Source: Croceicoccus estronivorus
GTDB taxonomy: Bacteria > Pseudomonadota > Alphaproteobacteria > Sphingomonadales > Sphingomonadaceae
Assembly (NCBI RefSeq): GCF_001625325.1
Contig: NZ_JRQQ01000013.1
Location: 1-64,000, forward strand
Direction of reading: 5' to 3'
DNA: 64,000 nucleotides
This document shows positions 62,328 through 64,000 of the stretch, one piece after another. The position numbers and the translations under genes were made by a program. The notes under the pieces were generated by a model. That model had not been told where the DNA came from, searched no databases, and was given only the letters and a program-made list of their open reading frames with translations. The stretch's first letter is position 1, and every line of letters starts with the position of its first letter.

Positions 62328-64000
62328 ATGAAACTGGCATCACGTTTTCGTGTGAGCACCATTCTGGCATCGATGGTGCTCGCGACCCCGGCTTTGGCGC
62401 AGGAAGCGCCAGCTTCGGAAGGCGTTGCGCCAAGCGGTGGTATCGAGGAAATCGTCGTTACCGCGCAAAAGCGTGAGGAAAACCTCCAGACCACGCCGAT
62501 CGCAATTACCGCGCTTACCGCGCAGAGCCTCCAGACGTCCGGCATCCGGGATATCACCGGCATCGTGCAGGCAACGCCGAGCCTTTATTTCGCTCCCTAT
62601 CCCAGTTCATCGACCACACTCGTTCTCTACATGCGCGGGCAGGGCGTGGGTGACCCCAACATCATCACTTCTGACGGTGGTGTCGGGCTCTATGTCGACG
62701 GAATTTACCAGTCGCGGCCTCAGGCTTCGACCTTCGATCTTGCCGATGTGGAACGCGTCGAAGTGCTGCGTGGCCCGCAAGGTACGCTTTATGGCCGCAA
62801 CACCACAGGCGGCGCCGTCAACATCATCACCAAGAAGCCCACCGGCGAGTTCGGTGTGAGCGGTCTGCTGTCCGCCGGTAATCTCGATTACCAACGCGCG
62901 CTGGTGAATTTGAATCTGCCGCGTTTCGGCGACTTCTCGGTCAAGCTTACGGGTCTTTTTTCGCATCGTGACGGTTGGGCCAAGAATGCCAGCGACACGA
63001 CGGGCGTGCCCGATGCGCATGATTTCCATGCCGACAAGAAGGTGGCCTTCCGGGGTGCGGTCCGGTTCGAACCGTCAGATTCGGTTACGATCGACTATTC
63101 GGGCGATTATGCCGACCAGCGCACGACGCCGGTCCGTTATGTCACCGAAAATGCATATGCGCCGTTCCTGTTCCCCGGCTATTCGTCCGATCCCGAACGC
63201 GCCTACCGTCCGGTGTACCTGCCTTACAGTCACGTGAAGTCCGACGGGCATACCCTGATCGGGGAATTCGAGGTCTCCGACAGCCTGACGCTGCGTTCGT
63301 TGAGCGCTTATCGCCGGATTCGCTACAGCACCTATCAGGATTACACCGAAGCGTTCCTCGCCCCGTTCTTCGCCTATGACCGGATCAAGTCGAAGACCTA
63401 CACGCAGGAATTCCAGGCCGTGGGCAACGTGGGCGACCAGCTGAAATATGTTGTCGGCCTCTATTACTTCCACGAAAAGTCCGACCACCTGCTGAATGCC
63501 GATATCGGCACAGGAGTGGAAGGCGAACTGCTGATGGTAGACCGGTACACCACGGCAAAATCGACGTCTAAGGCCGCTTTTGGCCAGGTAACCTGGACTC
63601 CGGATTTTGCCGATGGCCGGCTCGATCTTACGCTGGGCGCTCGTTATACCTCGGACAAGCGTTCGGCGGATCGTGACCGTACGCAGAACTTCTTCGTGGG
63701 TGAGGTTTCGCCTCTGGTCGCCCGGCGTTTCCTGGGTGATGGCTTCACCACCCCACTGGGCACTGTAATCGGCGCCACTGACGTCAAGAACAAGAAGTTC
63801 AATCCCTCGGCCACGATCAGCTATCGTCCGACGGACAACACCTCGCTCTACGCCAAGGTGGTGACGGGCTATAAGGCGGGCGGTTCGAACGAGGCCTCGC
63901 CGACGTTCACGCGCACATACAATCCGGAATCGGTGACGAGTTACGAACTCGGCTTCAAGTCCGACCTGCTCGACCGCCGGTTGCGTATCAACCTCGCCGG
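62328..64000 (+). CDS. TonB-dependent receptor, N-terminal part
   Basis: About 557 residues up to the window edge; the C-terminus is missing. A signal peptide (ends ALAQ, ~25) is followed by the TonB box IEEIVVTAQKREENLQTTPIAITALTAQSL and the plug, with VLYMRGQGVGDPN, VGLYVDGIYQSR and VERVEVLRGPQGTLYGRNTTGGAVNIITKKP. These are typical of the large sphingomonad receptor group used for many organic substrates. The barrel begins at ~165. The ligand is unknown and need not be a siderophore. GGGAG and GAAGG lie before ATG 62328. Confidence 0.92.
   Translation, partial: MKLASRFRVSTILASMVLATPALAQEAPASEGVAPSGGIEEIVVTAQKREENLQTTPIAITALTAQSLQTSGIRDITGIVQATPSLYFAPYPSSSTTLVLYMRGQGVGDPNIITSDGGVGLYVDGIYQSRPQASTFDLADVERVEVLRGPQGTLYGRNTTGGAVNIITKKPTGEFGVSGLLSAGNLDYQRALVNLNLPRFGDFSVKLTGLFSHRDGWAKNASDTTGVPDAHDFHADKKVAFRGAVRFEPSDSVTIDYSGDYADQRTTPVRYVTENAYAPFLFPGYSSDPERAYRPVYLPYSHVKSDGHTLIGEFEVSDSLTLRSLSAYRRIRYSTYQDYTEAFLAPFFAYDRIKSKTYTQEFQAVGNVGDQLKYVVGLYYFHEKSDHLLNADIGTGVEGELLMVDRYTTAKSTSKAAFGQVTWTPDFADGRLDLTLGARYTSDKRSADRDRTQNFFVGEVSPLVARRFLGDGFTTPLGTVIGATDVKNKKFNPSATISYRPTDNTSLYAKVVTGYKAGGSNEASPTFTRTYNPESVTSYELGFKSDLLDRRLRINLA

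Noticed and set aside
1-64000. tRNA and rRNA genes, CRISPR arrays, insertion sequences, integrase or phage genes
   Set aside because: I looked in the gene gaps for T-arm motifs, regular repeats, and terminal repeats with transposase frames, and found none apart from the tmRNA.

Overview
The window looks like chromosomal DNA of an alphaproteobacterium, most likely order Sphingomonadales (Novosphingobium-like). The grounds are high GC content, a circularly permuted two-piece tmRNA with tag ANDNEALALAA, a DUF2794 gene, HdaA, an lptD-surA-pdxA-rsmA operon, several TonB-dependent receptors and c-di-GMP enzymes. The genus is an inference from family resemblance; no 16S rRNA or tRNA gene is present. 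I saw no prophage, insertion sequence or CRISPR array.

Layout. 1-4.3 kb: the N-terminal part of a cysteine-type sulfatase, divergent from a formylglycine-generating-enzyme-like gene that could activate it, then a hydrolase and hemN behind an FNR-like box. 4.4-8.4 kb: a fused HyuA-HyuB 5-oxoprolinase/hydantoinase and an IsdG-type heme monooxygenase. 8.4-11.0 kb: a lemA-TPM-TPM-NUDIX operon read leftward. 11.2-12.3 kb: mscL, the permuted ssrA gene and a small membrane protein. 12.6-22.9 kb: glcB, then the envelope/cofactor operon lptD-surA-pdxA-rsmA, divergent from pepA-holC-ndk. 23-28.8 kb: a lysozyme-inhibitor lipoprotein, purM-purN, a DUF2066-like protein, hda, cysE and DUF2794.

28.9-33.0 kb is a phosphate-scavenging locus: two OprO/OprP-like porins, each with a Pho-box-like repeat upstream, flank a PhoB-like regulator whose receiver domain has lost key residues. 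33-49 kb is mostly housekeeping: gph, glmU-glmS, a PAS-GGDEF-EAL protein, purC-purS-purQ, bioF-bioD-bioA and ppk-ppx. 49-50.1 kb holds a second diguanylate cyclase.

50.3-52.4 kb is a run of seven very small genes: cspA, an IF-1 paralogue with a basic tail, a DUF2384-like protein and four unknowns. One is a 48-codon gene that has its own ribosome binding site and terminator. 52.5-62.1 kb is an iron-uptake region: an IutA-like receptor with a PepSY membrane protein, a secreted protein of unknown function, and a two-component system divergent from a CirA/FepA-like receptor. The two receptor genes share a 17-bp motif just upstream. A third receptor, cut by the window end, closes the segment.

The best leads for new biology are the phosphate locus with the degenerate regulator, the small-gene stress cluster, the shared receptor operator and the unknown secreted protein at 56.2 kb.
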